From contig CP126192.1 in assembly GCA_030272155.1 (NCBI GenBank), positions 3,754,501-3,818,500 of the forward strand: a DNA stretch of 64,000 bases. Direction: 5' to 3'. Origin of the DNA: Tetradesmus obliquus. Taxonomy: Eukaryota > Chlorophyta > Chlorophyceae > Sphaeropleales > Scenedesmaceae. The translations under genes and the position numbers were made by a program. The notes beneath the pieces were generated by a model. The model was not told the DNA's origin and searched no databases. It saw only the letters and a list, made by a program, of their open reading frames with translations. Below, in pieces: positions 1-11,700 of this stretch (positions are counted from its first letter, which is position 1; the number at the start of each line of letters is the position of its first letter).

Positions 1-18
1 ACCACATGGCGCTCTGGC

Positions 19-452
19 TCACAGCATTGAATTCATGGCAATAACCAGCGATGATGTGACAGGGCTGAGTGTCTCAGCTGCTGCCTTAGTGTGGCCATCT
101 AGGTCAGCCTGCCACGCAGCCTGGCACGCACCTGTTGTTTGTACTCTGATGTTCACTGCATCCTCTGTCGGGTGTGGGATGCTGTAGCCGCAGAACGTGA
201 CCTGAGGGCTGCAGGAAGAGTGGCAGCAGCAAACTGAGCATCAGGCGGCAGTCTTTGGCGGCCCCTGGCAGAAGTCAGGCTGCTGGCAGCAACAGCAGCA
301 GCAACTGCATGTCACAACCCACGGCAAGCTACTCGTTGCATACACACTTACTTTTTGTTCAGGAAGAACCTCAGAGTGTTGGCAAGAGTGTGGTCCTCGT
401 CCTGAACAGCAAAAGTAGTGCCACTGTAGCGCTGCTCTTCCGGAACAGCCAT
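19..452 (-). CDS. RPAC2: DNA-directed RNA polymerase I/III subunit RPAC2 (AC19), 3' end uncertain
   Basis: This is the small alpha-like assembly subunit shared by RNA polymerases I and III; it pairs with AC40 in the nucleus. Exon 1 (352-452) starts at the ATG at 452 and encodes MAVPEEQ, then the family core DEDHTLANTLRFFLNK. It ends at a GTAAGT donor. Exon 2 (132-208) joins in phase to give NPQVTFCGYSIPHP and then VNIRVQTTG, the most conserved part of the family. A third exon can be read at 19-77 or 19-80 (a tandem CAGCAG acceptor) and stops at 19, giving about 78 residues. That tail does not look like the usual helical C-terminus and the product would be short for the family (over 100 residues). 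The true last exon may therefore lie beyond the left edge. The gene is divergent from the SAPS-domain gene. The identity is firm; the 3' end is not. Confidence 0.85.
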
Positions 453-884
453 AGTATCAAGTGATGGCTGGCCACCAAAACGATCACTTTTCACAAGACA
501 GCTGTTTATCGAGATCAGACATTCTGAACGGTTGCTGCTGCCTTTTGTGTCATTGTCATACTTTGCCTGTGCCCTTGGGGACCGCTTCATGCTGACCCAG
601 AACTGCTGAACTCTGCTACTACGGTGAGGAACGCTTATCATTTAGTTGCATAACAGCTTGCAGCAGTCTGCACTTCTGCCTCAGCTCAACCCCCAGACAC
701 AGTTCCTCACAGAACACCAACGTCTTGCGCTGTACAGTTTGCCAGAATCGGTGATCACATCATGCGCTATACCACGCGTTATCGGCTAGACGGCAGAGCA
801 GGGCAGGGGCCGTGACCGTATGCACGGCAATCCTAGTCCTCCACCCCTCCAGATATAGACTTTAGATAAGCAGCCAGGAGTCTG
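453..884. promoter_or_regulatory. Shared divergent intergenic region, RPAC2 / SAPS-domain gene
   Basis: These 432 bases separate two divergent start codons and must hold both 5' leaders and promoters. I see no clear TATA box and no conserved ORF. Some antisense reading frames run through it but resemble no family. Confidence 0.4.
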
Positions 885-3800
885 ATGGCTTTTTGGAAAG
901 TAGCTGGTTTCTCCCAGCCTTCTCCTATAGAGGTATGGCGTTGCACAGGGCCATCAGCTGAGCAGCAGCAGTAGAAATCTGTTCAGGGAGCAGCGTCTGA
1001 GCCTGGGCTGTACACGCCCTGTTTCTTCCCTGCAGCAAATACTTGACAAGGAAGAGTACACTTTAGAGGAGCTACTGGATGAAGATGACATAATCCAAGA
1101 GTGCAAGTCCTTGAACGGGAGGCTCATCACTTTGTAAGTGCAGTACAGCCAGCGCCGCACGGTTGTGGCAGCTGCAACCGCCGCTGTTGCACCGCATTGC
1201 AGCGGCACAAGATACTGACTGTTTCTCTTTCCTTTTGCAGCCTGCGAGAAAAGAAGACTGTGGAGCAGTTGCTACGGTGAGGATCACTGCAGCAGACCAT
1301 AGCTGAACAGCAGTTGCAACAGGATCGGCCGGGCATGCTCACCACATTGGCATTGCTGCTGCAGGTACCTGATCGAGCCACCGAACGATCCAGATGATCC
1401 CAAGAAGCAGTACAGGTGTGCAGCTGCCAGCAGCAGGTGCAGCAGGTGCAGCACAGCCTCAGCGGCAGGTGCAAGTGCAGATGACAGCATGCCAGGGCGT
1501 CCAACACACACTATGGCCTTGCTGTAGTGCATGCACTGCAAGCGCGCATGCATGCATGCATGTCATATGAGTATAAGCAGTTGCACAGGTTGTACAACTC
1601 TTGGGGCGCTGGACAGCGACGCCCTTGCTGTATATGGCTCAGGCAGCTTCCAGCAGCAGCACTGCAGTTGCAGGGTTTGCACCTTAAAAGACACAGCGGG
1701 GCATGGCAAGTGGCGGCAGAAGCTGATGTGTTGCAAGACGTGCATGCATGTCCATGCAATCGCTTGCATGCTCGTCGGCAATGACTTGTTGCAGCAGCAC
1801 CCGGGCATCCTGTGCGACTGACTTGGTGCCGCCTCGTTCATTCATGTGCGTGCTTCCACATGTGGCTTTTGGTGTCTGCATCCCGTGCTTGTGCATGTGT
1901 GCCACGCTGTGCGCACTGCCCCTGCCCCTGCTTCCTTGCTTTTTCCTGTAACCACAGGTACCCCTTCACTGCGTGTGAGGTGTTCTGCTGTGAGGTCGAG
2001 GCTGTCTTCAACACGCTGCTGGAGGATGAGGAGCTGCTGGGCCTGCTGTTCAGCCTGCTGGAGCAGGAGCCGCCGCTGTCCTGCAAAGCTGCCGGCTACT
2101 TCGGCCGCGTTGTGGGCCAGCTGCTGCTGCGCAAGACCAACGAGATGATGCAGCACCTCTCCAACAACGACGAGATCTTGGAGAAGCTGATCAGGCACGT
2201 GGACACCACATCCATCGCTGACATCATCAAGCGGCTGGTGGGCGCGGACGATCACAGCAGCATGATCTTCCTGCCCATGCATACGCAGTGGCTGGCAGAG
2301 ACGCCGCTGGTCAGCATGCTGCTGGACCGCCTAGCCCCGCAGTACAGCGCGCACGTGCAGTCCAACGCAGCAGACATCCTCACGGCCATCGCGCACACAC
2401 AGCCCAGCGCGCTAGCAACGCAGCTCATGCAGCAGTCCTCGCTCACGGCGCTGTTCAGCCGCGCACTCGCACCCGGCAGCAAGGTGCTGGTCACAGCGCT
2501 GGACGTGTGTGCTGCACTGCTGGAGCCGCGCCGCAGCCAGGCAGACGCCAGCCCGCCAGCGCCAGCCGGCAGCGGCACAGACAGCTCGTCGCCGCTGTCT
2601 GCAGGGTCAGGCGCTGGCGGCGGCTCGCGGCCGCACAGTGACGCTATCGCCAGCATGCTGCAGTACATCCCGCAGCTCATGGAGCACCTAAAGCAGCCAG
2701 AGGAAGCGCAGGGCGCAGGCGATGCAGCAGCAGAGGGCAGCGACGCGGCAGCGGTGCAAGCAGCTGGCGTGGAGACGCAGGAGACGCCGTATGGCGTGCT
2801 GGCGCCGCCGCTGGGCCGCGCGCGGCTGCGCATTGTTGAGCTGCTGGCGGCGCTGCTGCGCGTGGGCGGCGACACAGCGGACGCTGCCATCATCAGCGCG
2901 CGTGCGCTGCCGCTGGTGCAGGCGCTGTTCCTGGCGTACCCCTTCAACAACCTGCTGCACCACCAGATGTACGCGCTGCTCGTGGCGGCGCTGCGACGCG
3001 GCAGCGCAACCATGACAGCGCACATCTTTGGCGAGTGCCAGCTGGTGGCGTGGCTTGCAGGACTGCCTGAAACAGTAACGCCTCGGGCCCGGCCAGGCTT
3101 CGAAGGCAAGGGGCCGTTGCGTGCTGGCTACTTGGGCCACGTCACACGCATCGGGCAGGTGCTGCAGGAGGCGGCACAGCAGCAGCAGGAGGTTGCAGAC
3201 GCGCTGCGTGACTGCGAGGAGTGGCAGGCGTTTGTGCAGCAGCAGCTGGGGCCGCGGCTGGAGCTGGAGGATGTGATGCATTGGCAGTGCGGGCGGCCTG
3301 TCAGCACAGAGGGTGGGGAGCTGGACAGTGATGGGGACGACTTCCAGGTGAGGGCCGGGGGTCTGCTGCTGAGCTGTAGCAGTAAACGCCAGCAGGTGGT
3401 TGTGAGCAGCAGCGGCTGTGAAGCGTTGCGCAGCAGCAAGCAGCCTTGGAAGAAGCATGATGCATGCGTTGCGGCAGTAGTGCTATGCATGCAGGGTCCC
3501 TCGTGCTGTCGGTCTGTTGCTATCAACTTGGTGCGCTTCCAGCTCTGGCATCATATGTGCATGCGCTATCAGTTCTGTTTGTGCCAACGTGACTGTTCTC
3601 TTCGCTTGCATGCTGCCGCCTCCTCTGCACTTACTGCACTCCCCTGCGCAGAACGACATGGACACGCTGGAGCAGATCCAGGGCATGCCGCCAGGCATGT
3701 ACCACCGCTACGGCGTGCTGGACGACATGGACGATGACGAGGACGAGCCCAGCCGTGAGGACATGGGAGACGGCTTCGGCGGCAGCGGCGCCTACAACGC

Positions 3801-5131
3801 AGACATGCTGGTGGCAGGCATGGCCGGGCTGGGCGTGAGCGATGCAGCAGAGGCCAGCGAGCAGCCTGGCGGGGCTGAGGAGGGGGCTGCCGGGGGCGAA
3901 GAGGGCGGCGCTGGGCGCGGCATTGGGAACTGGAGCCTACTGGCACACCCAGGTGCGCTGGCGGGGCACTGAGGTGGCGGTCTGTGGTTGTTGCAGTGTG
4001 CGTGCCGCCATGATGGAGTGCAGTCTGTCTGGCCACAGCAACCGCAGCAGATGCGCCTGCATATAGTTGCTGTAGAGCACAGCGAGTGATGTGCCTTGTA
4101 GTAGCCCATTTATAGCATTTGTGCAGGGCATGTGGTGTTTGGTGGTGAATGCAACGGATGTATGTGTTTTCAGCCATCAGTGCCAGCGCTGGCGTGCTTA
4201 GCGTGCTGCTTGCTTTGGCGAGTGATGTGCTTTGTTGTAGCCCATCTTAGAGCATTTTTTGCAGGGCACGTGGTGTCTGGTGGTGAACGCAACGCATGTA
4301 TGTGTGCCACACTACCAGCGCTTGCATGCTTAGCATGCATGCATGCATCCGCACTGTTGACGTGTTGTACCAGCGGACCATGTCAGACCCCACTGTGCAG
4401 TGCCCGCGTTGTTGCTGACTTTCTGCTGCCGCAATGTCACCTGGCCCCTGCTGTGCGCTGCAGGTGCCAGCTCCTCAGCAGTTGACATCCCGGGCGAGCG
4501 CTCCATGGAGGATGATGCAGTGCTGCTGGCAGATGACGAGGAGATGGGCGCACTCACAGCCAGCACACTGCAGGGCAGCCCGCCTGTGGGTGGTGAATGG
4601 CAGGGCGATGCAGCAGCGGCTGCCTCACCGCCCATTGACGACATGGTGATGGTGGAGCAGATGGACGTGATCAGCGCAGCACCCGCAGAGGATGCAGCAG
4701 CAGAAGTAGCACCCACACCTGAGGCAGCGGCAGAGGGAGGCATGGAGGCCGCCGCCGCAGCAGACAGTCAGGATGCTGTGGCAGCTCCAGCAGCGGCTGG
4801 CAGTGACGCTGCAGCAGCTGGTGCTGGCGCAGCGGCTGCTGATGCTGGAGCAGATGCTGGAGCAGACAATGGCATGTCAGCCAACCCGTTTGCCCCAAGC
4901 TCAGCTGCTGATGTGGAGCCGCAGCAGCATGGCACTGATGCCAGCGCTGTGGCTGCAGAGCAGCAGGGCACGGTAGAAGCAGCACCAGCAGCAGCCACCA
5001 GTAACAGTGGGCCTCCGCTCTCCGCAGCAACACAACCAGCAGCAGAGGGCAGCAGCAGCGAAGCCTGTGGAGGGATCAAGGCCCACTGGCAGGGCAAGTC
5101 ACATCCTGTGCAGGTGCCTGACGAGTTTTGA
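885..5131 (+). CDS. SAPS-domain protein, regulatory subunit of a PP6/Sit4-type protein phosphatase
   Basis: SAPS proteins bind the catalytic subunit of PP6 (yeast Sit4) and direct it to substrates. Seven exons fit in phase: 885-932, 1036-1133, 1241-1276, 1365-1415, 1958-3347, 3652-3952 and 4464-5131, giving 863 residues. The start is chosen because MAFWKVAGFSQPSPIE matches the family N-terminus. Exon 2 carries YTLEELLDEDDIIQECKSLN, the classic SAPS opening, and exon 5 carries CEVFCCEVEAVFNTLLEDEE, KAAGYFGRVV and IIKRLVGADDHSSM. The helical-repeat domain occupies roughly residues 1-550. The rest is an Asp/Glu-rich stretch followed by an Ala/Glu/Pro-rich, probably disordered tail. The open frame upstream of 1958 is intron. 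Intron 6 contains a tandem repeat. Assignment is by family signature; the phosphatase partner is inferred. Confidence 0.92.
4082..4345 (+). repeat. Two-copy tandem repeat of about 136 bp in intron 6 of the SAPS gene
   Basis: A block starting GCGAGTGATGTGC at 4082 recurs at 4218, 136 bases later. Matching blocks include TAGTAGCCC/TGTAGCCC, GCAGGGCAYGTGGTGT, GGTGGTGAAYGCAACG and ATGTATGTGT, and the copies continue with small indels into CCAGCGCT and GCTTAGC. Neither copy contains the exon 7 acceptor at 4463. Confidence 0.85.
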
Positions 5132-5771
5132 TTCTCTAAAGGGTATTGCTTGGCTGGTACTTGTGTAGCTGGTATGTAGCCGACCGCTTGTGGTCTGAAG
5201 ACACTGCACGCAATGTCTTGTCTTTGTCCTGTACCTTACTGCATGGGGGTGTTTGGTATTGAGATGGCATGGTGATGCATCAGCGAGCTGTCAGGCATGA
5301 TGCAAAGTGCGAGGATTGCGCTGAAGATTCAGTGTTGGTGCTTTGGGGCCTGGACAGAGAGCATGCTCATATTGCTTGCAGTTGAAGCAGCAGCTGCAAT
5401 CCTGTGTGGCAGCCTGCATGCTTGTCAACTGGAAAGCCGCAAGCAACTTGTTGTACAGGCGCATCATATGTTTTGATCGTGAAGCTTTGTGTTCGTGGAG
5501 AAGGCGTCAGTGTGGCCGTAGGCGCGTTGCGTAAAGTGAAACAAGGGTTTGACCAAGCACCACTTTTTGAAGATCGCTGTAAGACGTCAGCAGCAGTGTT
5601 GATTGTGTTGGTGTGCAGAAGGAATCGAAATTGGGATACGGTGGTAGTACATGCAGGCGTTGTTGCGGCCGCTCGCGAGAGAACAGCTGTCAGCTAGCTG
5701 ATGCCACGCCTGTTTGAACACGATGTGCAACATTAGCGCATCACAGCCAAGAAATACAATACCTATCAAAG
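5132..5771. other. Intergenic region: SAPS 3' UTR and dynein 5' leader
   Basis: The two genes run in the same direction, 640 bases apart. The region should hold the SAPS 3' UTR and the dynein promoter. The short open frames here have no family resemblance. A TGTAA at about 5577 could be a poly(A) signal, but a five-base motif is expected by chance. Confidence 0.4.
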
Positions 5772-8700
5772 ATGGCTGTAGATGCGAACGATGCGAGGCT
5801 GCAGTACATTCAAAACCTGGCCAGCAGCACTCTCAACATCAGCAAGGACTCCCTGGGCCCCCTGTTGGCAAGCCAGGAGGTAGCAGCCTCTCTGCAGCAG
5901 TTCTTTGATGGAGAAGGTACGCTAGCTAGCTTTGGAGCTGCCGATGTAGCTTAACAGCGTGGCAACGTGCCAGCCTGACCCAAAAATATCACACTGCAGG
6001 CTCGTCTGCACTTCTGATCTGTTTGGATCATCAGGATGCTGCAGCTGTGGCAACAAAAGCAGCAAACAGGTGAGTTGCAGCTTTTGCTACTGTCCAGATG
6101 GAACTTGAGCGCAGCGCAACAGCACAAACTGCCCTGTAAAAACATGGTGTTCTGGCAATTTTTGGCTGATGGCAATGCTTTGTGGCTGATGCCCTGACAC
6201 TCTTTTACCAACTGAAGCACAGTCCTGCTGCCGCTGTCGATTCTGTTGACAGGGAGGAACAAACGCCTGCACCACAGTCGGATAGCTCAGGGGATCCAGC
6301 TGCACCAAGCGATGGCTCGCCAGCCCAGCTAGCTGCTGAGGATGCAGGACTGCAGGGTGAGTTTGCTTGCTGCTGCCGGGCACGTGCAGCCTTAGCAACT
6401 TGCAACGCATCAAAAGCACTGTGTGCATTTACTGAATTATCCTATGCCTTGCAGGAGCAGGCGAAACAGATGCCAGCAGCCTACCAACAGATGCTCAAAT
6501 GGAGCAGCCTGCGGCAAGCAGCAGTGACGGCACAACACAGCAGGCACAAGAAGCACACGACAGCAGCCATGAGCCTCAGCAACAGCAGCAGCAGCAGGCT
6601 GCAGATGATGCAGTGCAGCAGTCGCCTGCGGAACAGCAAGAGGCAGATGGCCAGGAAATCCAGCAGGGCCAGCAGAGTCCGCAGGGACCACAGGAACAGC
6701 AGCAGGGGCAGCTGCAGGAGCAACAGCAGCCGCATGAACAACATAAGCAGCCGCTGGAGCATCCTGTTGGTCTGAAGCTGTTTCTCGGGCATGTGCCAGC
6801 AGAGCACGCAGGCTGCAGGTGGGCTGTGTGCTGCAGCTTGGCCGCATGCTTGTGTATTTACTGTATGCCAGCATTTCTCTGCATGGCCGGGCGCATACTT
6901 CACCGTCAGACAGCTGTAGAGCAATTGCCGTACAATCTCCTGTCTCTGCATGTGTGGTTATGCAGGACGTTTTACTGCGTCCGATCGTGCCCAGGCCCTA
7001 TGCCAGATGAGGGCCTGGCAGAGCTGTTGGATTGCGGCGTGCTCACTCAGGCGCCATCGCTTAGGTCACTGGAGCAGGTGCGCTGGCAGTCTGCCGCAGG
7101 CGTCCTTTGAGCAGCCCCGGCGCAGCTGATGTACAGCACACTGCAATCGTTCATGCGTTTTTGCTGTTGGCCTCTGCACCAGACAAGCATGCAGCTGCTG
7201 CACGGGGCATCGGCCACAATGTCCTGCACAGTGCATACAGCAGTGTGTACCCTATGCACAACATGTCACCTGCGGTGGTGTTGTGCTTGCTGCAGGTGCT
7301 GTCAGAGGTGTTTCTGCCGTTGCTCAGCAAGCAGGTCGGCACGGCAGACCCTGCAGGCGTTGGGGCTCTGCCACTAGGCACAGCAGCAGGCAGCGCAAGC
7401 ACCAGCAGCGGCAGGCCCCGTGAGCTGCTGGGCAACATGCAAAAGTACCTGGCTCACATAAAGCAGGCGCTGCAGCAGTTAACAGGCGACGTGGCGCTGC
7501 CAATGCCTGCTGTTACCATTACCTCTGTCGCAGCAGCATGCAAGGACCCTGATGTCATACACACGTTTGAGGAGACAGTTGCAGAGTGGTCCAGCACGCT
7601 GTCAGACGTAATGCAGAGAGAGTCGGAGAAGCGGCCGCAGGGCAAGGGACCACTTGCAGAGATTGACTTCTGGCGTGCACGCAGCGCTGTGCTGTCGGGC
7701 CTGTGGGAGCAGCTCAGCATGCGAGCAGCAGCAGACATCATCGAGGTGGTGGAGGCAGGCAGTGATGACAGGAACCTCATGGCAGCTTTCAAGGGCCAGA
7801 TGGCAGAGCTGGGCAAGCTGGTGCACGAGGTGAGCAGTGGGGATGCACAGCAAGCAGCGCTGCAATGCTTTGGAGGTATTCCTGTTGAAGGACCGCAAGA
7901 ATAATGTCGAGCCATGGCAAGCTTCCTGCAAGACCTGACATGCTGATACAACCTGCAATACTTTGCGTTCGGCACCAGCTGGTGCGGAAGACAACCCTTG
8001 CAGTGTAGCATGCTTCAGCAAGGCACATACAATGTGGTTTCTGAGAAAAATTGGCAGCTTATGTCTGCATGAGGTGATTTGCATATGGATGTTGTCACCC
8101 TATCGTCTGTATTGTTATTTTCTGCTGCTGCAGGCACGTGACAACGTGAAGTTCCTGACAACTCTGGAGCGCCACTTCCGCAGCGTCAGCAGCGGGCCGC
8201 TAGCTGGCATTCTTGACACGCTGCCGCCGCTGATGAACGCACTGCGCATGGTGTGGATCATCAGCCGGCATTACAGCGACGATGCGCGCATGGGGGCGCT
8301 GTTCGCACGCATCGCCACCGAGCTGTGTGACAGGGTGGATGGCGCGGTCATGCTGCACCAGCTGTTCCGCATGCCTGCAGCTGAAGCAATTGAGCTGCTG
8401 CGTGTGAGCAAGGCGGTGCTTGAGAGCTGGCAGTCCACATACATGCAGGTGGGCAATTCAACAGCTGGTTGTACCACTTTCAGGGAGCAATGTAGCGATT
8501 AGGAGACAGGATTTGCAGTCCAGCTTCAAGAACAGCACAATGTTGTGAGCCAGGGCAAAAGGTGAGGTGCAGGGACAGCAGCCCTGCAGGAGGGTACCTT
8601 TTAGGGTCCTGTTGTTCTGCAATGCATGCATCGTGTTTGCTGCTTTTCATGTGTAATGATGCGGTGGCTGCAGGTGCGTGAGAAGATTGAGACCTCAGGG

Positions 8701-11700
8701 CGGGATGCGCGCTGGGAGTTCAGCAAGCCCACGCTGTTTGCGCGCAGCAACTACATGGCTGAGGTGTGCGGGCACCTGAGCGAGATGGTGGAGATCGTGG
8801 ACGACTTCTTCAAGTTCCTGGGGCCAGAGCTCAAGGCAGTGACAGGTGCGGGGTCTGTAGCTGGTCTTCTTACTTTGTGTCGTTGCTGAGCCAGCCTGTT
8901 TGCCTCAAAAGAACCTGACAGGAGGGTTGCAAGCAGTGGCATTAATTGGCGGCTGCTTCATCTTCTGCGCAGCAGCCAATTTGCGGGGAACTTCAGTAAT
9001 CCTGTTACACATTGTCTACTGTGCTGCTGCAGGTGACACCAAGGGCATTGATGACGTGATTGAGCACGTGCAGCTGATGGTGGAGCCTGTGGAGACAGCC
9101 ATGTTTGACGTGTTTGATCAGGTGCATGCGCCGCAGTGGAAGGCGCTGCGCGCACACTTCTACGCAGACAACGAGAAGGTGAAGGCAGCCACGCGCGAGC
9201 TGATTGACACCAGCTTCAGGAAGCTGAGGAGCGCAGAGGGCGCCTTTGAGCTGCTGCAGGTGAGGCTGCTGTTTGGTATGTGCGTGTCTAGCTCAAGCTG
9301 CTGCTGTTGCTTCTGCCTAGGACTAGATGAGGTCCATTACATGGTGGTCACTTGCGGAAGCTTGCAGTGAAAGCATGCACGGATTGTGGTTGCCGTGCGT
9401 GCTTGTGTGCACATGTGCAAACGCTTTGCACTGTGTTGGTCACATGTCCTGTGCACTAATGCGCACTGTGATGGTCACATGTCCTGTGCACTAATGCGCA
9501 CTGTGTTGGTCACATGTCCTGTGCACTAATGCGCACTGCAGAACTTCAAGAGCATCAAGAGCCGAGGTGCCATCCAGCAGCAGATGATGAACAAGCTGGT
9601 TGACATCTTGGAGCAGTTCCTGCGCGAGATCATCGCTGCCCAGGAGATGCTTGACCGGTCAAAAGCCAACCCACCCCTCACCCGCAACCAGCCACCAGTT
9701 GCAGGTTGGTACCTTCAATCACAGGTTGCCTCTTGCATTCCATCTTCTTTGACTGCTTGCTGACGCCTGCTGATGACAATGCCGTCACGAAAATTGGTGT
9801 GCTTCTACACTGTTAATGTGCATCAAGTCACCTCCTGGCTGCCTTCCCAGGTGCCATCCACTGGAGCCACCAGCTCTTCAGCCGCGTGAAGCTGACCATG
9901 TCCAAGCTGACAGCAGTGGAGCCAGAGGGCAGCTGGCGGCAGATGCCAGTGGGGCAGCAGGTGCATGAGCGCTACATGGCGCTGGCCAAGCAGATGATGG
10001 AGTTTGAGAAGCAGTGGTTTCAGGGCTGGCGGGAGAACGTGGACAATATCGCCATGCGCCACCTGAAGCAGCCAATCTTTGCGCGGCACCCTGAGACAGG
10101 TGAAGGCTGCTGCAGTACACGTCATCAACAACCCTTGGGGTTGCAATGTGCAGCACAATCTCTGCAATATGGACGCAACCATTGTATGTACACTCCAGCC
10201 AGTCATACTGCCAGGTGAAGCTGGTTCCTTGCGATCGCAGCAACGTACCCAGCCCAACCTCAACTGCCGATGTCTGCTGTGCTGCGTTGGTGCCAGGTGT
10301 TGTGGTGGTCAACTTCCACCCGGAGCTGCGCGTGCTGATGAGTGAGGCGCACTACCTGGACCGCAAGGGCTTCAATATCCCACCGCTAGCGCTGCAGGTG
10401 GCGCTGCAGGAGGATGAGTACAGGGCGTGGACGGAGCGCCTGGAGTGGCTGCTTGAGCTATACTACAAGGTAGGCTGGCTGTGCTACAGCTACAGGCTGC
10501 AGGCACTGCCACGGGCTTTTGTTTGGGCTGTGCTGCGGGGTAACAGGGGATTGATGGCTGCAGCTGGGCCCTGCTAGCTGACCAACGTGGATGCAAGTCT
10601 TCGTATCTGCAGCCACCCCCGGCCAACCTAGTATGTGGGTAAGCTGCTTTTGCACTTGGATCCTGCTAAATGTATCTCTACTGGCAACGCTGCTGTTGCA
10701 CTGCTGCTGCCCCAGGTGACTGGTGCCCTGAGCCCTGTGGAGGCCAGCCTGCTGAGCACGCGGCTGCAGGACCTGGAGCGCTGCCTAGAGCCCGGCCTGG
10801 TGCGGCTCAACTGGAACAACCGCGGCATCGACGCCTTTGTGGCCTCCACCAGCAAGGCCATCCAGGAGTTCCAGGGCCTGCACCACAGCGTGCAGAAGAA
10901 CAGCGCGATCGTGGAGAAGCTGGTGTCTGGGCTGGCGGCTGCAAAGCTGGTTGCTGACCTGCCAGAAGGTGAGGCACGGCGGGCAGTGCTGCTGGCTTGA
11001 CCAGGCAGTGCATAGCCATACTGCACGGCAAATCCAAGTTCTATTGGTGCGCCATCAGTAAGTTTGTTGCTTGCTAGTGTGAGAGGGCGATGCCGTTTCA
11101 GAATGCTGGCTCCTGTACAGCCTGCGCAACGTGTCCTTGTGGTGACCTGTTCCATGCAGGTGCTGATGTGATGGAGCTGCAGGAGTTCTATGAGTACATG
11201 GAGCAGCACAGGGCAGCAGTGGTGGAGTCAGCAGTGCAGCGATACCGCAGCCTAACTCCGCTGCTGTGCAAGGTGAGGAGATGGTGTGTGGTTGAACACT
11301 GACTGCACATATGTACATAGCTGAGAACGGTGCTCTTTCTGTGCATGCATGTTTTACAAATCTGGTGGGTTGAGCAGCTGGCAGTGTTTTGTGCAGGATA
11401 TACTTCCTGCAAGCAGCAGGGTTCAGTGGCCACTGCAATACCAAACATGTTGCCATATCATTGCTTGCGCTGGCTGCTGACTGTGCGTTGCCTGCTGCAT
11501 GTGCAGGTTGAGGAGCTTGTGGCTGGCTCAAACACCGGCAAATCCCCACAGCTGGCTGGCTACTACAGCTACTGGGAGATGGCTGTGTTCAATGCGCTGG
11601 TGCTCATGGTGCTGCGTGCCCTGGAGAAGCTGCACACCATGCTGAGCTCAGCCAAGAAGCCTCTGTTCAAGGTGAGCATGCGCACATGCACTGCTGGGCG

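Noticed and set aside
1812..1957. Upstream extension of the long frame at 1812-3737 as the start of the SAPS protein
   Set aside because: The sequence before 1958 is Cys/His-rich, matches no SAPS N-terminus, and ends in a clear acceptor. Four upstream exons supply the proper start.
2252..3109. 285-codon minus-strand ORF opposite the SAPS gene
   Set aside because: It is a GC-rich shadow of the coding strand, with Ala/Ser/Cys bias and no family resemblance.
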